Origin: CAWAND01 sp963797485
GTDB taxonomy: Bacteria > Chloroflexota > Anaerolineae > Anaerolineales > E44-bin32
Assembly (NCBI GenBank): GCA_963797485.1
Contig: CAWCPF010000003.1
Span: 558,001 to 622,000, forward strand
DNA: 64,000 nt
Reading direction: 5' to 3'
Positions 54,364-63,495 of this stretch are shown here, in pieces. A program made the position numbers and the translations under genes. Under the pieces are notes generated by a model, which saw nothing but the letters and a program-made list of their open reading frames with translations, was not told where the DNA came from and did no database searches. The first letter of the stretch is position 1. Every line of letters begins with the position of its first letter.

Positions 54364-54660
54364 ATGTCCATCAATCTCAAGCCATTGGGCGACCGGCTGA
54401 TTGTCAAGCCCCTCGAGCAGGATGAGGTGACCGCCGGTGGCATCGTGCTGCCCGAGACGGCCAAGGAGAAGCCCCAAAAGGGCGAGGTCTTGGCGGCCGG
54501 GCCCGGGGGACGCGACGAAAGCGGCGAACGCATCCCGATGGAGGTCTCGGTCGGGGAGACGGTGCTGTTTGCCAAGTATTCCGGCACTGAGATCAAGATC
54601 AACGGGGACAAGCACCTTATTCTGCGTGAGAGCGATATTCTCGCCATCGTCGAAGAATAG
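54364..54660 (+). CDS. groES: Co-chaperonin GroES
   Basis: 98 aa from ATG 54364, 6 bases after AGGAGG. SINLKPLGDRLIVKPLEQDE at the start, the mobile loop around TAGGIVLPETAKEKPQKGEV that docks on GroEL, and GTEIKINGDKHLILRESDIL are all canonical. It caps the GroEL folding chamber. First gene of the groESL operon. Confidence 0.98.
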   Translation: MSINLKPLGDRLIVKPLEQDEVTAGGIVLPETAKEKPQKGEVLAAGPGGRDESGERIPMEVSVGETVLFAKYSGTEIKINGDKHLILRESDILAIVEE

Positions 54661-54726
54661 GCTGTCTGAGCCCAATTCATCAGGCGGGCGTTGTCCCGCC
54701 CATCGCTTAAGAGGAGTACAGAAACC

Positions 54727-56361
54727 ATGACGGCAAAGCAAATCGCTTTTTCTGAAGACGCCCGCATGCGGCTCAAGGAAGGGGTCGACACCTTGGCCAG
54801 GGCCGTGGCCACGACGCTCGGCCCAAAGGGCCGGAACGTTGGGCTCGACCGGAAATTCGGCTCGCCAACCATTACCCACGACGGCGTGACGGTGGCCAAG
54901 GAAATCGAACTCGAAGACCCGTTCGCCAACATGGGGGCCCAGCTTCTGAAAGAAGCGGCCACCAAGACGAATGATATCGCCGGTGATGGGACGACCACCT
55001 CGACCGTCCTGGCTCATGCCATGGTGACCGACGGCTTGAAGAGCCTGGCCGCCGGCTCCAACCCCATGATGCTCAAGCGCGGGATTGAGGCCGCCGCCGC
55101 GGCAGTCTCGGAATCCATCGCCAAGAATGCCATCGACATCACCACCAAGGAAGAAATCGCCTCCGTGGCCGCGATCTCAGCGCAGGACAAAGAGATCGGT
55201 GATCTGATCGCTGAGGTCATGGACAAGGTCGGCAAGGACGGCGTCATCACGGTCGAGGAGTCCAAGGGCTTGGAGTTCGAGACCGAGTACGTGGAAGGCA
55301 TGCAGTTCGACCGCGGCTACATTTCGGCCTACTTCGTCACCGACCCCGAACACATGGATGCGGTCATCGAAGAGCCGTATGTGCTTATCCATGACAAGAA
55401 GATCTCGGCCGCCGCCGACATCGTACCGATCCTGGAGAAGCTGGTCCAGATTGGCAAGCGTGAACTGGTGGTCATCGCCGAGGACATCGATGGTGAAGCC
55501 CTGGCCACATTGGTCTTGAACAAGCTGCGCGGCATGTTGAACGTGCTGGCCGTCAAGGCCCCCGGTTTTGGGGACCGCCGCAAGGCCATGCTCCAGGACA
55601 TTGCCGTCCTGACGGGCGGAACGGTGATTACCGAGGAGTTGGGACGGAAGCTCAAATCGGTCACCATCAATGACCTGGGTCAGGCCGGAAAAGTCACGGC
55701 CAACAAAGAAGACACGACGATCATTGAAGGTAAGGGCGATCCCGCCAAGATCAAGGGCCGGATCGAAGAGATCAAGGTCGAGATCGATCGCTCGACCAGC
55801 GATTACGACACGGAGAAGCTTCAGGAACGCCTGGCCAAGTTGTCGGGCGGCGTGGCTGTGATCCGAGTGGGGGCGGCCACCGAAACGGAATTGAAGGAAA
55901 AGAAGCATCGGGTCGAGGACGCGCTCTCGGCCGCGCGTGCCGGCGTCGAAGAAGGCATGGTGCCCGGCGGGGGTGTGGCCCTGATCAACGCCCTGAAATC
56001 CATCAAGAAGCTCAAGATGGAAACAGATGACGAGAATACCGGAATCGGCATCGTGCGCAAGGCCCTAGAAGTCCCCATGCGCAAGATTGCCGAAAACGCG
56101 GGTGAGGACGGCGCCGTTGTGCTGGACACCGTGCGTCGCAAGCAGGCGGAGGATGAGAACGACAAGATTGGCTACGACGTTCTCACCGGGGAGTATGTCG
56201 ACATGATCAAGGCGGGGATCATGGATCCAGCCAAGGTCACCAAGGGGGCACTCCAAAACGCAGCCTCGATTGCTGCCATGATCCTGACCACCGAGGCTCT
56301 GATTACGGATATACCCGAGAAGGACAAAGCGCCGGCTGCTCCGCCCATGCCGGATTACTAA
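54727..56361 (+). CDS. groEL: Chaperonin GroEL
   Basis: 544 aa from ATG 54727, 7 bases after AGAGGAG. ATP-binding motif GDGTTTSTVLAHAMV and TLGPKGRNVGLDRKFGSPTI in the equatorial domain; the hinge region EEGMVPGGGVALINA is intact. The C-terminus ends in APAAPPMPDY instead of the flexible GGM repeats of enterobacterial GroEL, so the chamber-floor tail differs. It starts 66 bases after groES. A hairpin terminator follows. Confidence 0.98.
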   Translation: MTAKQIAFSEDARMRLKEGVDTLARAVATTLGPKGRNVGLDRKFGSPTITHDGVTVAKEIELEDPFANMGAQLLKEAATKTNDIAGDGTTTSTVLAHAMVTDGLKSLAAGSNPMMLKRGIEAAAAAVSESIAKNAIDITTKEEIASVAAISAQDKEIGDLIAEVMDKVGKDGVITVEESKGLEFETEYVEGMQFDRGYISAYFVTDPEHMDAVIEEPYVLIHDKKISAAADIVPILEKLVQIGKRELVVIAEDIDGEALATLVLNKLRGMLNVLAVKAPGFGDRRKAMLQDIAVLTGGTVITEELGRKLKSVTINDLGQAGKVTANKEDTTIIEGKGDPAKIKGRIEEIKVEIDRSTSDYDTEKLQERLAKLSGGVAVIRVGAATETELKEKKHRVEDALSAARAGVEEGMVPGGGVALINALKSIKKLKMETDDENTGIGIVRKALEVPMRKIAENAGEDGAVVLDTVRRKQAEDENDKIGYDVLTGEYVDMIKAGIMDPAKVTKGALQNAASIAAMILTTEALITDIPEKDKAPAAPPMPDY

Positions 56362-56396
56362 ACCGGTCTCAGATCAGCTAACGATCCATGGTCGTG

Positions 56397-56427
56397 CATC
56401 GGCCCCTCTCAGAGGGGCCGATGTTGT
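56397..56427 (+). terminator. Terminator of groESL
   Basis: CATCGGCCCC (56397-56406) pairs with GGGGCCGATG (56414-56423) around a 7-base loop, followed by TTGTAT. The T-run is short, but the stem is perfect and lies 36 bases after groEL. Confidence 0.7.
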
Positions 56428-56508
56428 ATCCGTTGGATGTCAGGTGTATGTCAAAGCTGACCAGCGGCCGGGGGCATAATACGCTCAACACGAAGGAGGC
56501 AAACGACG

Positions 56509-56715
56509 ATGGTGGCAGAGAAGGAAAACCGCGCGTTGCGGCGTTCACATCACAATCGGGTCGTGGCCGGGGTGTGTGGCGGGCTGGGAGACTTCTTAGG
56601 GATCAACCCGATCTGGTTTCGGCTTGCCTTCCTGATCGCCCTGATCCCCGGTGGGGTGCCAGGCATCGGTTTGTATCTGCTGCTGTGGCTGATCATCCCA
56701 CCCAGCCGGGGCTGA
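56509..56715 (+). CDS. PspC-domain small membrane protein
   Basis: 68 aa from ATG 56509, after a strong GAAGGAGGC. A PspC domain covers the whole protein: RSHHNRVVAGVCGGLGDFLG, then INPIWFRLAFLIALIPGGVP and LYLLLWLIIPPSRG, with one long hydrophobic hairpin. PspC proteins link to phage-shock or envelope-stress responses; no pspA or other partner is nearby. It may be co-expressed with the folding genes upstream only by read-through. Confidence 0.88.
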   Translation: MVAEKENRALRRSHHNRVVAGVCGGLGDFLGINPIWFRLAFLIALIPGGVPGIGLYLLLWLIIPPSRG

Positions 56716-56823
56716 GTATTGAACTCCCCCAAATCAGTTGCGAGCCGGGTCCTGCCCGGCTCGCAGCGATTCATGCAAGCCGCGCGGATTCCTCACGCGG
56801 CCCCCACGATAGCTTGAGGCACC

Positions 56824-58095
56824 TCATGTCTGAGCGGACCAGACCTGGTGGCCGCGCTTGAAAACCTTGGACACCAGGTTGGCGCCGAACCGGTAGCCCA
56901 GATGGCGGTAATCGGACACCCGTAGCAGGAGGACGTCCGCCTGTTTACCTGCCTCCAGGCTTCCCAGCCTGTCCTGCAAACCAAGCGCCGCGGCGGCGTT
57001 GATGGTGGCGGCGGCGATGGCCTGGCTGGGCGTCAGGCCGAGCTTGCGGCAGGCCAAGGCAAGGACGAACTGCATGGACTCGCACCAGCCTGTCCCTGGA
57101 TTGAGATCCGTAGCCACCGCCAGCAGCCCACCTGCGGCCAGCAACTCCATGGCAGGCGTATAGGATTCCTCCCCCAATCCAAAAGGTGTGCATGGCAGAG
57201 CCACCGCCACGGTGTTCGACTCGGCCAGCCGGACTAGATCGCCCGATGGAGTGGCCACCAAATGGTCGGCCGACACGGCGCCTAGCTCGACGGCCATCGA
57301 GGTGCCACCTAATCCTGAGAACTCGTCGGCGTGGATCTTGAGCGGATATCCAAGCCGCTTGGCGTCTGCTAACAGCCGGCGGGACTGTTCGACCGAGAAA
57401 GCCCCTGCCTCGCAAAAGACATCCACAAAGGGGAGGGGGGCCCCTGGCTGGGCCTGGCCCCACCATTGGCGCAGGTCGACAAGCATGGGATCGCAAATCA
57501 GGGAGATGTAGTCGTCGGGCCGGCCATCGAATTCCGGAGGGATGGCATGCGCGGCGAGGAAAGTCGGAACCAGTTCGAGCGGTCCGAGCTGGTTGAGTTT
57601 GACGATGGCTTTCAGGAGTTTCAGCTCGGTCTCCCAATCCAGGCCGTATCCCGTCTTGGCCTCGGCGGTTGTTGTCCCGTGCGAGAGCATAAGGCTGGCT
57701 CGAGCCTGGGCCTGTTCCACCAGGGCCTCCAGGCTGGCGGCGCGGGTCTTGGTGACGGTCGACAGAATGCCTCCACCGGCGGCCAGAATCTCGAGATAGG
57801 TGGCGCCAGCCTGACGAAGCTCAAACTCATCGGCGCGGTCTCCCGCCCAGACCAGGTGAGTGTGGGGGTCGACCAGCCCCGGCATGACCACCCGACCGCC
57901 GGCGTCGACCTCCTGCCTCGCCTGATGCCGGCGGCGCAGGCTATCGGTGTCCCCGATCTCCACAATCAGCCCCCCGTCAATCGCCAGCGCGCCGTCTACG
58001 ATCGTTCCAAGCCGGCCCAGGTCCGACCCCCGCTGGGGGCCGCCAGGCAGGGTCAGGAGCTGGGCGGCTGAGTGGATTAGGAGATCAATCGTCAT
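56824..58095 (-). CDS. hutI: Imidazolonepropionase
   Basis: 423 aa. Third step of histidine breakdown: it opens 4-imidazolone-5-propanoate to formiminoglutamate. Amidohydrolase zinc motif VDPHTHLVWAGDRADEFELR (about 75-94), HGTTTAEAKTGYGLD, KIHADEFSGLGGTSMAVELG with metal His, SADHL, and ATDLNPGTGWCESMQFVLAL near the end. Length is normal. ATG 58095 overlaps the stop of the MFS gene by 4 bases (ATGA), so it is translated as part of a hutU-MFS-hutI operon. Confidence 0.95.
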   Translation of the reverse strand: MTIDLLIHSAAQLLTLPGGPQRGSDLGRLGTIVDGALAIDGGLIVEIGDTDSLRRRHQARQEVDAGGRVVMPGLVDPHTHLVWAGDRADEFELRQAGATYLEILAAGGGILSTVTKTRAASLEALVEQAQARASLMLSHGTTTAEAKTGYGLDWETELKLLKAIVKLNQLGPLELVPTFLAAHAIPPEFDGRPDDYISLICDPMLVDLRQWWGQAQPGAPLPFVDVFCEAGAFSVEQSRRLLADAKRLGYPLKIHADEFSGLGGTSMAVELGAVSADHLVATPSGDLVRLAESNTVAVALPCTPFGLGEESYTPAMELLAAGGLLAVATDLNPGTGWCESMQFVLALACRKLGLTPSQAIAAATINAAAALGLQDRLGSLEAGKQADVLLLRVSDYRHLGYRFGANLVSKVFKRGHQVWSAQT

Positions 58096-59262
58096 GCGGC
58101 CTCCTTGGGCGATGCGGGGCGCTCGTCGATTCGAACCAAGGTAAGAAGCAGAACCAGCGCCACGAGGTCGAGCCCGGTTGCCAGCCCGACGTTGGCGACC
58201 ATGCCAATGCGGAACAAGGCTGGCCCAGTCAGGGCCCCAACCGCCCGGCCGAGAGACAATGCGGCCACATTTCCTGCCATCACCGTGGCGCGGGCCGATG
58301 GCAGGATCTCCGTCATCATCGGGATGGCGGCCACGATCAAGACCTCGAAGCTAATGTAAAACAAGAACAACGAAACCAGCGCCCCCGGGATGGATCGCCC
58401 CAAGAACGGGAGGGCGACGCAGGCCAGGGCGTTGATGCCGATGAACAGGGCCACCAACCGGCGCTTGCCAAGACGGTCGGAGATCGCCGCCACCAGGCCC
58501 TCGCCGCTGAGCTCCGCCAGGCCGATGACTGTGGAGGCTGCCCCCAGCGCCAGGATCTGCAGACCAAAGGCGTTCTCAAGCCAGGCGCCATAGATGATAT
58601 TGACGAATTCATTGGCGGCGGTCGTGATCAGAACTCACTCCCAGACCGGCAAGCGCCGGCGTATAGGCGGCGACCCGGCGCAGGCCGGCGCCAAGGCCCT
58701 CCGGGCGCCCCGGCGCCCCGGCGTCCGACGGGATCATGCGCTCAAGCAGCACCAGCCCCAGGATGCCCATGAGGCCCAAGACCGGGAATGGCGCCACCCA
58801 GCCATAAGTTGCGATCAGCCAGGCCACGAAAGGAATACCCACCAGCCCGGCGGCTGACCAGCCGAACTCGGTCACGGCGATGGCCAGCCCGCGTTGGGCG
58901 TAGGCTACACGGTCACCGACGTAGGCCTGCATGGCCGGGTCGAAGATCAGCTTGCCCGCCATGGCAACAATCAGGGCCAGGAAAACCACCGCATAGCCCG
59001 GATGGACGGGAACGAGCAGCATGCCCAGGACGAACAAGCCCAGGCCCAGGAGCATGGTCCATTTCCGGCCGCGTATGTCCGCCAGCGCGCCAAGCCCTGG
59101 CGCCAAGACCCCCAACAAGGAACGCGCCGTCACCGCCAGGGCCATGGTCTCCAGGCTGACCCCCAGGCTGCGGGCGAATACCGGCAGGAACGGGTAAACC
59201 ATCCGGAACCCGGTGTTCAGGACCGTCCGCGTGGCCGAAATCGCCAGCAATTGTGATCGCAA
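58092..59262 (-). CDS. MFS transporter in the hut cluster, with one frame break
   Basis: The first part from TTG 59262 has six to seven helices (GFRMVYPFLPVFARSLGVSL, LADIRGRKWTMLLGLGLFVL with the MFS loop 2-3 motif). The frame breaks at 58631-58633 in GAGTTC: upstream ends PALAGLGVS, and the next frame continues LITTAANEFVNIIYGAWLEN and ISDRLGKRRLVALFIGINAL to 58092. Corrected, it is 389 aa with about 12 helices, normal for MFS. Its place between hutU and hutI suggests uptake of histidine, urocanate or a related compound; this is inferred from context. The TTG start is uncertain. Confidence 0.75.
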
Positions 59263-59367
59263 GCGGCGGGGAGGCTTCGCCCCCGAAGAAAGGTGGAGGA
59301 CCTCGATGGAAGCGCTGGGGGTGAGATCATGCCGGCAGGTGTGGGCGGGAACGTCGGATTCTGAGGA

Positions 59368-61024
59368 TCAGACGCCAATGCCCAGCATGGGCATCTTGAT
59401 GCCGAACCGCCGGGCGGCCTCAAGAGCTTCGGGGTAGCCTGCATCGGCGTGGCGGACCACGCCGAGTCCCGGGTCGGTCGTCAGAACGCGCTCAAGCCTG
59501 CGGGCGGCCTCGGGGGTTCCGTCGGCCACGGCCACCTGGCCGGCATGCTGGCTGAAGCCGATGCCCACGCCGCCCCCGTGATGGAAAGAGACCCACGTGG
59601 CGCCGGCGACGGCGTTCAGCATCGCATTCAGCAGTGGCCAATCGCTCACGGCGTCGGTTCCATCGCGCATCCCCTCGGTCTCGCGATTGGGCGAGGCCAC
59701 CGACCCGGCGTCCAGGTGATCACGGCCGATGACGATCGGGGCACGAAGTTCCCCGCTGGCGACCATGTCGTTGAACTTCAACCCCGCCAGGGCGCGCTCC
59801 CCGTAGCCCAGCCAGCAGATCCGCGCCGGGAGTCCCTGGAACGGTACCTTGTCCCTGGCCAGCTTTAGCCAGCGGTGCAGATGGTCATCCTCCGGAAACA
59901 GATCCATCACAGCCTGGTCGGTGCGGTAGATGTCCTCGGGATCACCCGAAAGCGCCACCCAGCGGAAGGGACCTTTGCCGACGCAGAACAGCGGGCGGAT
60001 GTAGGCTGGCACGAAACCGGGGTAGGAAAAAGCCTCTTGCACGCCGGCGTCGAAGGCGCGCTGCCGGAGGTTGTTCCCATAATCGAAAACCTCGGACCCG
60101 CGCGCCTTGAATGCCAGCATCGACCGCACCTGGTGGGCCATGCTGGCCATCGAACGCTCCACAAAATCGGCTGGGTCCTCGGCCCGCAGCTGATCGGCTT
60201 CGGCGACCGTCATCCCGGCGGGGACGTACGAAAGTGCATCGTGGGCCGGGGTCTGGTCGGTCACGACGTCCGGAGTCACGTCCCGAATGACTAACTCGTG
60301 ATACACCTCAGCCGCATTTCCGATCAGTCCGATCGAAGCGGGCCGCTGTTCGGCGACCAGCTTCCTGGACAAGGGTCATGGCCTCTTCCAAATTGTCGAC
60401 GACCTGGTCTACATAGCCGGCGTCCAACCGGCGCTGTGCCCGCTGGGAGTTGACCTCGACAATCAGGCCCACGCCCTCGTTCATGGTTACCGCCAGGGGT
60501 TGAGCCCCTCCCATGCCCCCCAGACCGGCGGTGAGGACGAATTTGCCCTTCAGCGATCCCCAGCCGCGCTGGCGTGCCAGCGCCCCGAGGGTCTCGTAGG
60601 TGCCCTGCAGGATGCCTTGGGTGCCGATGTAGATCCACGACCCGGCCGTCATCTGGCCGTACATTATCAGCCCCCTGGCTGCCAGGTCGTCGAAGTGTGC
60701 CTGGGTGGCCCAGTGGGGCACCAGATTGGAGTTGGCGATCAGCACGCGCGGCGCATCTCGATGTGTCCGGAACACCGCCACCGGCTTTCCGGACTGGACC
60801 AGCAGGGTCTCATCCTCATCCAGCGCCTCCAGGGTGCGCAGGATGGCGTCGAAGCTTTCCCAATCACGCGCCGCCTGGCCCCGCCCACCATAGACTACAA
60901 GGTCCTCCGGCCGCTCGGCAACCTCTGGATCGAGGTTGTTCTGGATCATCCGGTATGGGGCCTCGATCTGCCAGGAGCGGCAATGGAGCTCCGGGCCGCG
61001 TGGGGCGCGCACGTTCTTGGGCAT
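59368..61024 (-). CDS. hutU: Urocanate hydratase with one frame break
   Basis: It converts urocanate to imidazolonepropionate with NAD+ as a bound electrophile. ATG 61024 begins MPKNVRAPRGPELHCRSWQI; RMIQNNLDPEVAERPEDLVV, GGRGQAARDW, the NAD loop TAGLGGMGGAQPLAVTMNEG and EVNSQRAQRRLDAGY follow. The frame breaks at 60357-60358: TLVQEA must join VAEQRPASIGLIGNAAEVYH. The rest (YIRPLFCVGKGPFRWVALSG, HHGGGVGIGFSQHAGQ) is intact to 59368. Corrected length is 551 aa, typical. hutH and the last steps (hutG or hutF) are not in the window. Confidence 0.88.
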
Positions 61025-61093
61025 GGGGATCCTCCCGGATGGACTTGAACCGGTGTTTCGATGCGTTTCGATCCCGGCGTGAGGCCGATCGCC

Positions 61094-61612
61094 TCAGCCG
61101 GGCCAGTGTTCCAGGACCAGCGTGTCCTCCAGGCTGCGCCGGCCGCCGGATCGAGGCGGGGCGTGAAGGACATCGGCGTCCTGCGGATAACCAAAGCTCA
61201 AGGCAACATTCAAATGGAGGGTCTCAGGAAATCCCAGCAGAGCCCTGGCGGCCTCCGGCTGATAGATGGTGGCCAGGCACGAACCGATGCCCAAATCCCA
61301 GGCCGCCAACTGCATATAGGCGGCCGCCTGCCCGGCGTCGAACATGATCGACCAGCGTTCGGATGGAGGCGGAGTCAGGATGGCGACGGCGGCGGCCGCG
61401 CCGGCCAGGTGCCCTGCGTAGGTACCGAGCTTCGAAAGCGCCGTCAACGTGGACCGATCGCGTATGGCCAGGAAGCGCCAGGGCTGAGAGTTCTTTGAAG
61501 ATTGGGCTCGGCGGCCGGCATGGATGATGGTCGTCAGCGCCTCATCGGGGATGGGCTCAGCGGTGAAGGCGCGGACAGCGCGCTTGGTTCGAATCGCTTG
61601 AGCGATTTCCAT
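61094..61612 (-). CDS. Nitroreductase-family flavoprotein
   Basis: 172 aa from ATG 61612, supported by AAAGGA upstream; the frame runs further up without conserved content. MEIAQAIRTKRAVRAFTAEP is the FMN-binding start; HAGRRAQSSKNSQPWRFLAI and GQAAAYMQLAAWDLGIGSCL follow, then the short C-terminus. Such enzymes use FMN and NAD(P)H to reduce nitro groups, quinones or similar. The natural substrate is unknown. It is 69 bases from hutU on the same strand and could be its upstream neighbour in one transcript. Confidence 0.88.
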   Translation of the reverse strand: MEIAQAIRTKRAVRAFTAEPIPDEALTTIIHAGRRAQSSKNSQPWRFLAIRDRSTLTALSKLGTYAGHLAGAAAAVAILTPPPSERWSIMFDAGQAAAYMQLAAWDLGIGSCLATIYQPEAARALLGFPETLHLNVALSFGYPQDADVLHAPPRSGGRRSLEDTLVLEHWPG

Positions 61613-61643
61613 GGGGCGGTCCTTTCGCGAACTGCGCGAATTG

Positions 61644-61649
61644 ATTATA
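61644..61649 (-). promoter_or_regulatory. -10 box before the nitroreductase gene
   Basis: TATAAT on the minus strand 32 bases before ATG 61612. The -35 is weak. It may drive the nitroreductase and the hut genes behind it. Confidence 0.5.
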
Positions 61650-61718
61650 CGCCGGGCGTCTGATCGGCCGGTTTGGGCCAGGTGGGGCAAGTCGCGCTTG
61701 GCGAAGGGTCGCGCCGGG

Positions 61719-61976
61719 TTATTCGATTGTGCGGCGAGGGGGTTCGGGGAGCGGCCTCAGGTAGACCGTCCGAGGATCATAGGACGTGACGACGCCGTTG
61801 TTCTTGAGGGCTTCCAGGTCGCCGTCCAGGATGGCGCGTCCGTAGTCGGGCTCTCGGAAATCGAGGAATTCGCCGGTTTGGACGTCCTGAACGCGGGCAT
61901 CGCCGAGATCGAGGACGAATTCGCCGGTCGTGAGCACGAACATGAGGTCTCTCGGCACAGGGATCCCGCTGGGCAT
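61719..61976 (-). CDS. Small protein of unknown function
   Basis: 85 aa from ATG 61976. It starts MPSGIPVPRDLMFVLTTGEF and continues with alternating short beta-like stretches (VLDLGDARVQDVQTGEFLDF) and a Pro/Arg-rich end. No membrane segment, Cys or known motif. The acidic, ordered-looking composition and lack of stops argue that it is real, but I recognise no family. It faces ugd across a 182-base gap. Confidence 0.5.
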   Translation of the reverse strand: MPSGIPVPRDLMFVLTTGEFVLDLGDARVQDVQTGEFLDFREPDYGRAILDGDLEALKNNGVVTSYDPRTVYLRPLPEPPRRTIE

Positions 61977-62158
61977 AGGCAGCCTCAGGACATAATGTCG
62001 CAGAAACTCCGACCGTGCGCAACCTTACCTTGGTCGGATGGATCTGGCGGCGGCTCGGCTGCCCGTCTGGACGCGCCTTGGGCGGGAGGCTGCCTGATGG
62101 TCCGCATGGTATCATTGCGCCTGCTTGGGGACAGGTGAACGTAGGGGGAGGAGGGTTT

Positions 62159-63495
62159 GTGAAAAATATCACAGTCGTCGGCGTCGGCTACGTCGGCCTG
62201 GTGACCAGGCGCCTGTTTTGCCGATCTTGGAAACCGCGTCACGGCGCTGGACATCGACGAATCACGCATTGCCGGGCTCAAACGTGGCGAGATGCCGATC
62301 TACGAGCCAGGCCTCGAGGAGTTGGTGCAGCGCAATGTGGATGCCGGCAGACTTCGTCTTCACGACCTCCTATGAGCAAGCCTTGGAAGACGCCGAGTTC
62401 GTATTCATCGCCGTCGGGACGCCGGCAGGCGGTGATGGCGAAGCGGACCTGAAATACGTCCAGTCGGCGGCGGAATCCATCGGCGGCTGCATGAAGGCCG
62501 AGTGCATCATTGTCAACAAGTCCACTGTGCCGGTGGGGACCGGTGACTGGGTGGCCGATATCATCAAGGCGAACCAGCGCAAGCCGGTGGCATTCTCGGT
62601 GGTCTCCTGCCCCGAGTTCCTGCGCGAAGGTTCGGCCATTCTGGATTTCATGAACCCGGCCCGGACGGTCCTCGGGTCACTCGAGTCGGAGGCTGCCGAA
62701 AAAGTTGCCCGGCTGCACCTTCCCCTGCGGGCTCCCATCGTGGTCACGGATCTGCGCACGGCCGAGATGATCAAGTACGCCTCCAACGCCTTCCTGTCGA
62801 CCAAGATCTCGTTCATCAATGAGATCGCCAACATCTGCGAGGCCCTGGGGGCGGATGTGAAAGAAGTCGCTACCGGGATGGGGTATGACCCGCGCATAGG
62901 CCCACATTTCCTGGATGCGGGTCTGGGTTACGGCGGCTCGTGTTTCCCCAAAGATGTCAAGGCGCTGGCTTACATGGCCGAGGAGCAGGGCCGGCATCCC
63001 CAGCTGTTGCAGGCCGTCATGGAAATCAACGACGACCGGCGCCGCCAGCTGGTTGACAAGGCCCGCCAGGCGCTGGGAGGTCTGGAAGGCAAGACGGTGG
63101 GCCTGTTGGGGCTGACTTTCAAGCCGAACACGGATGATATGCGCGATGCCCCTTCGGTGGACGTGGCCAGCATGCTCCAGGCATCCGGCGCGAGGGTGCT
63201 GGCCTACGACCCGGTGGGGATGGAGCGGGCCAAGATGCTCATGCCGGACGTTGAGATGGCGGCCGATCCGTATGTCATGGCCGAGCAATGCGACGCCCTG
63301 GTCGTATGCACGGAATGGAACGAGTTCAAACAGCTCGACCTTGAGCGCTTGAAAGCCGCCATGCCGAATCCTGTCCTGGTCGACGGCCGAAACATGTACG
63401 ATCCCAAGGCGATGGCCGAGCTGGGGATCAAGTACATGGGCATGGGCCGAGGCTATGGCCCGGATGGCCGATCGCTCGGGGAGCCAACCAAGTGA
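62159..63495 (+). CDS. ugd: UDP-glucose/GDP-mannose 6-dehydrogenase with two frame breaks near the start
   Basis: GTG 62159 with GGGGGAGGAGGG upstream starts KNITVVGVGYVGLVT, the NAD-binding fold. The frame breaks at 62207 (join to GACFADLGNRVTALDIDESR, IAGLKRGEMPIYEPGLEEL) and again at 62355-62358 (AGRLRF to TTSYEQALEDAEFVFIAVGT). The rest is intact: TVPVGTGDWVADII, SCPEFLREGSAILDFMNPAR, KYASNAFLSTKISFINEIAN, and GLGYGGSCFPKDVKAL with the catalytic Cys. Corrected length is 444 aa, normal. It makes UDP-glucuronate or a similar sugar acid for surface polymers. The stop overlaps the peptidase start (GTGA). Confidence 0.88.

Noticed and set aside
56450..56480. CATAAT box before the PspC-like gene
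   Set aside because: No -35 at a proper distance and no TGn extension; too weak to annotate as a promoter.
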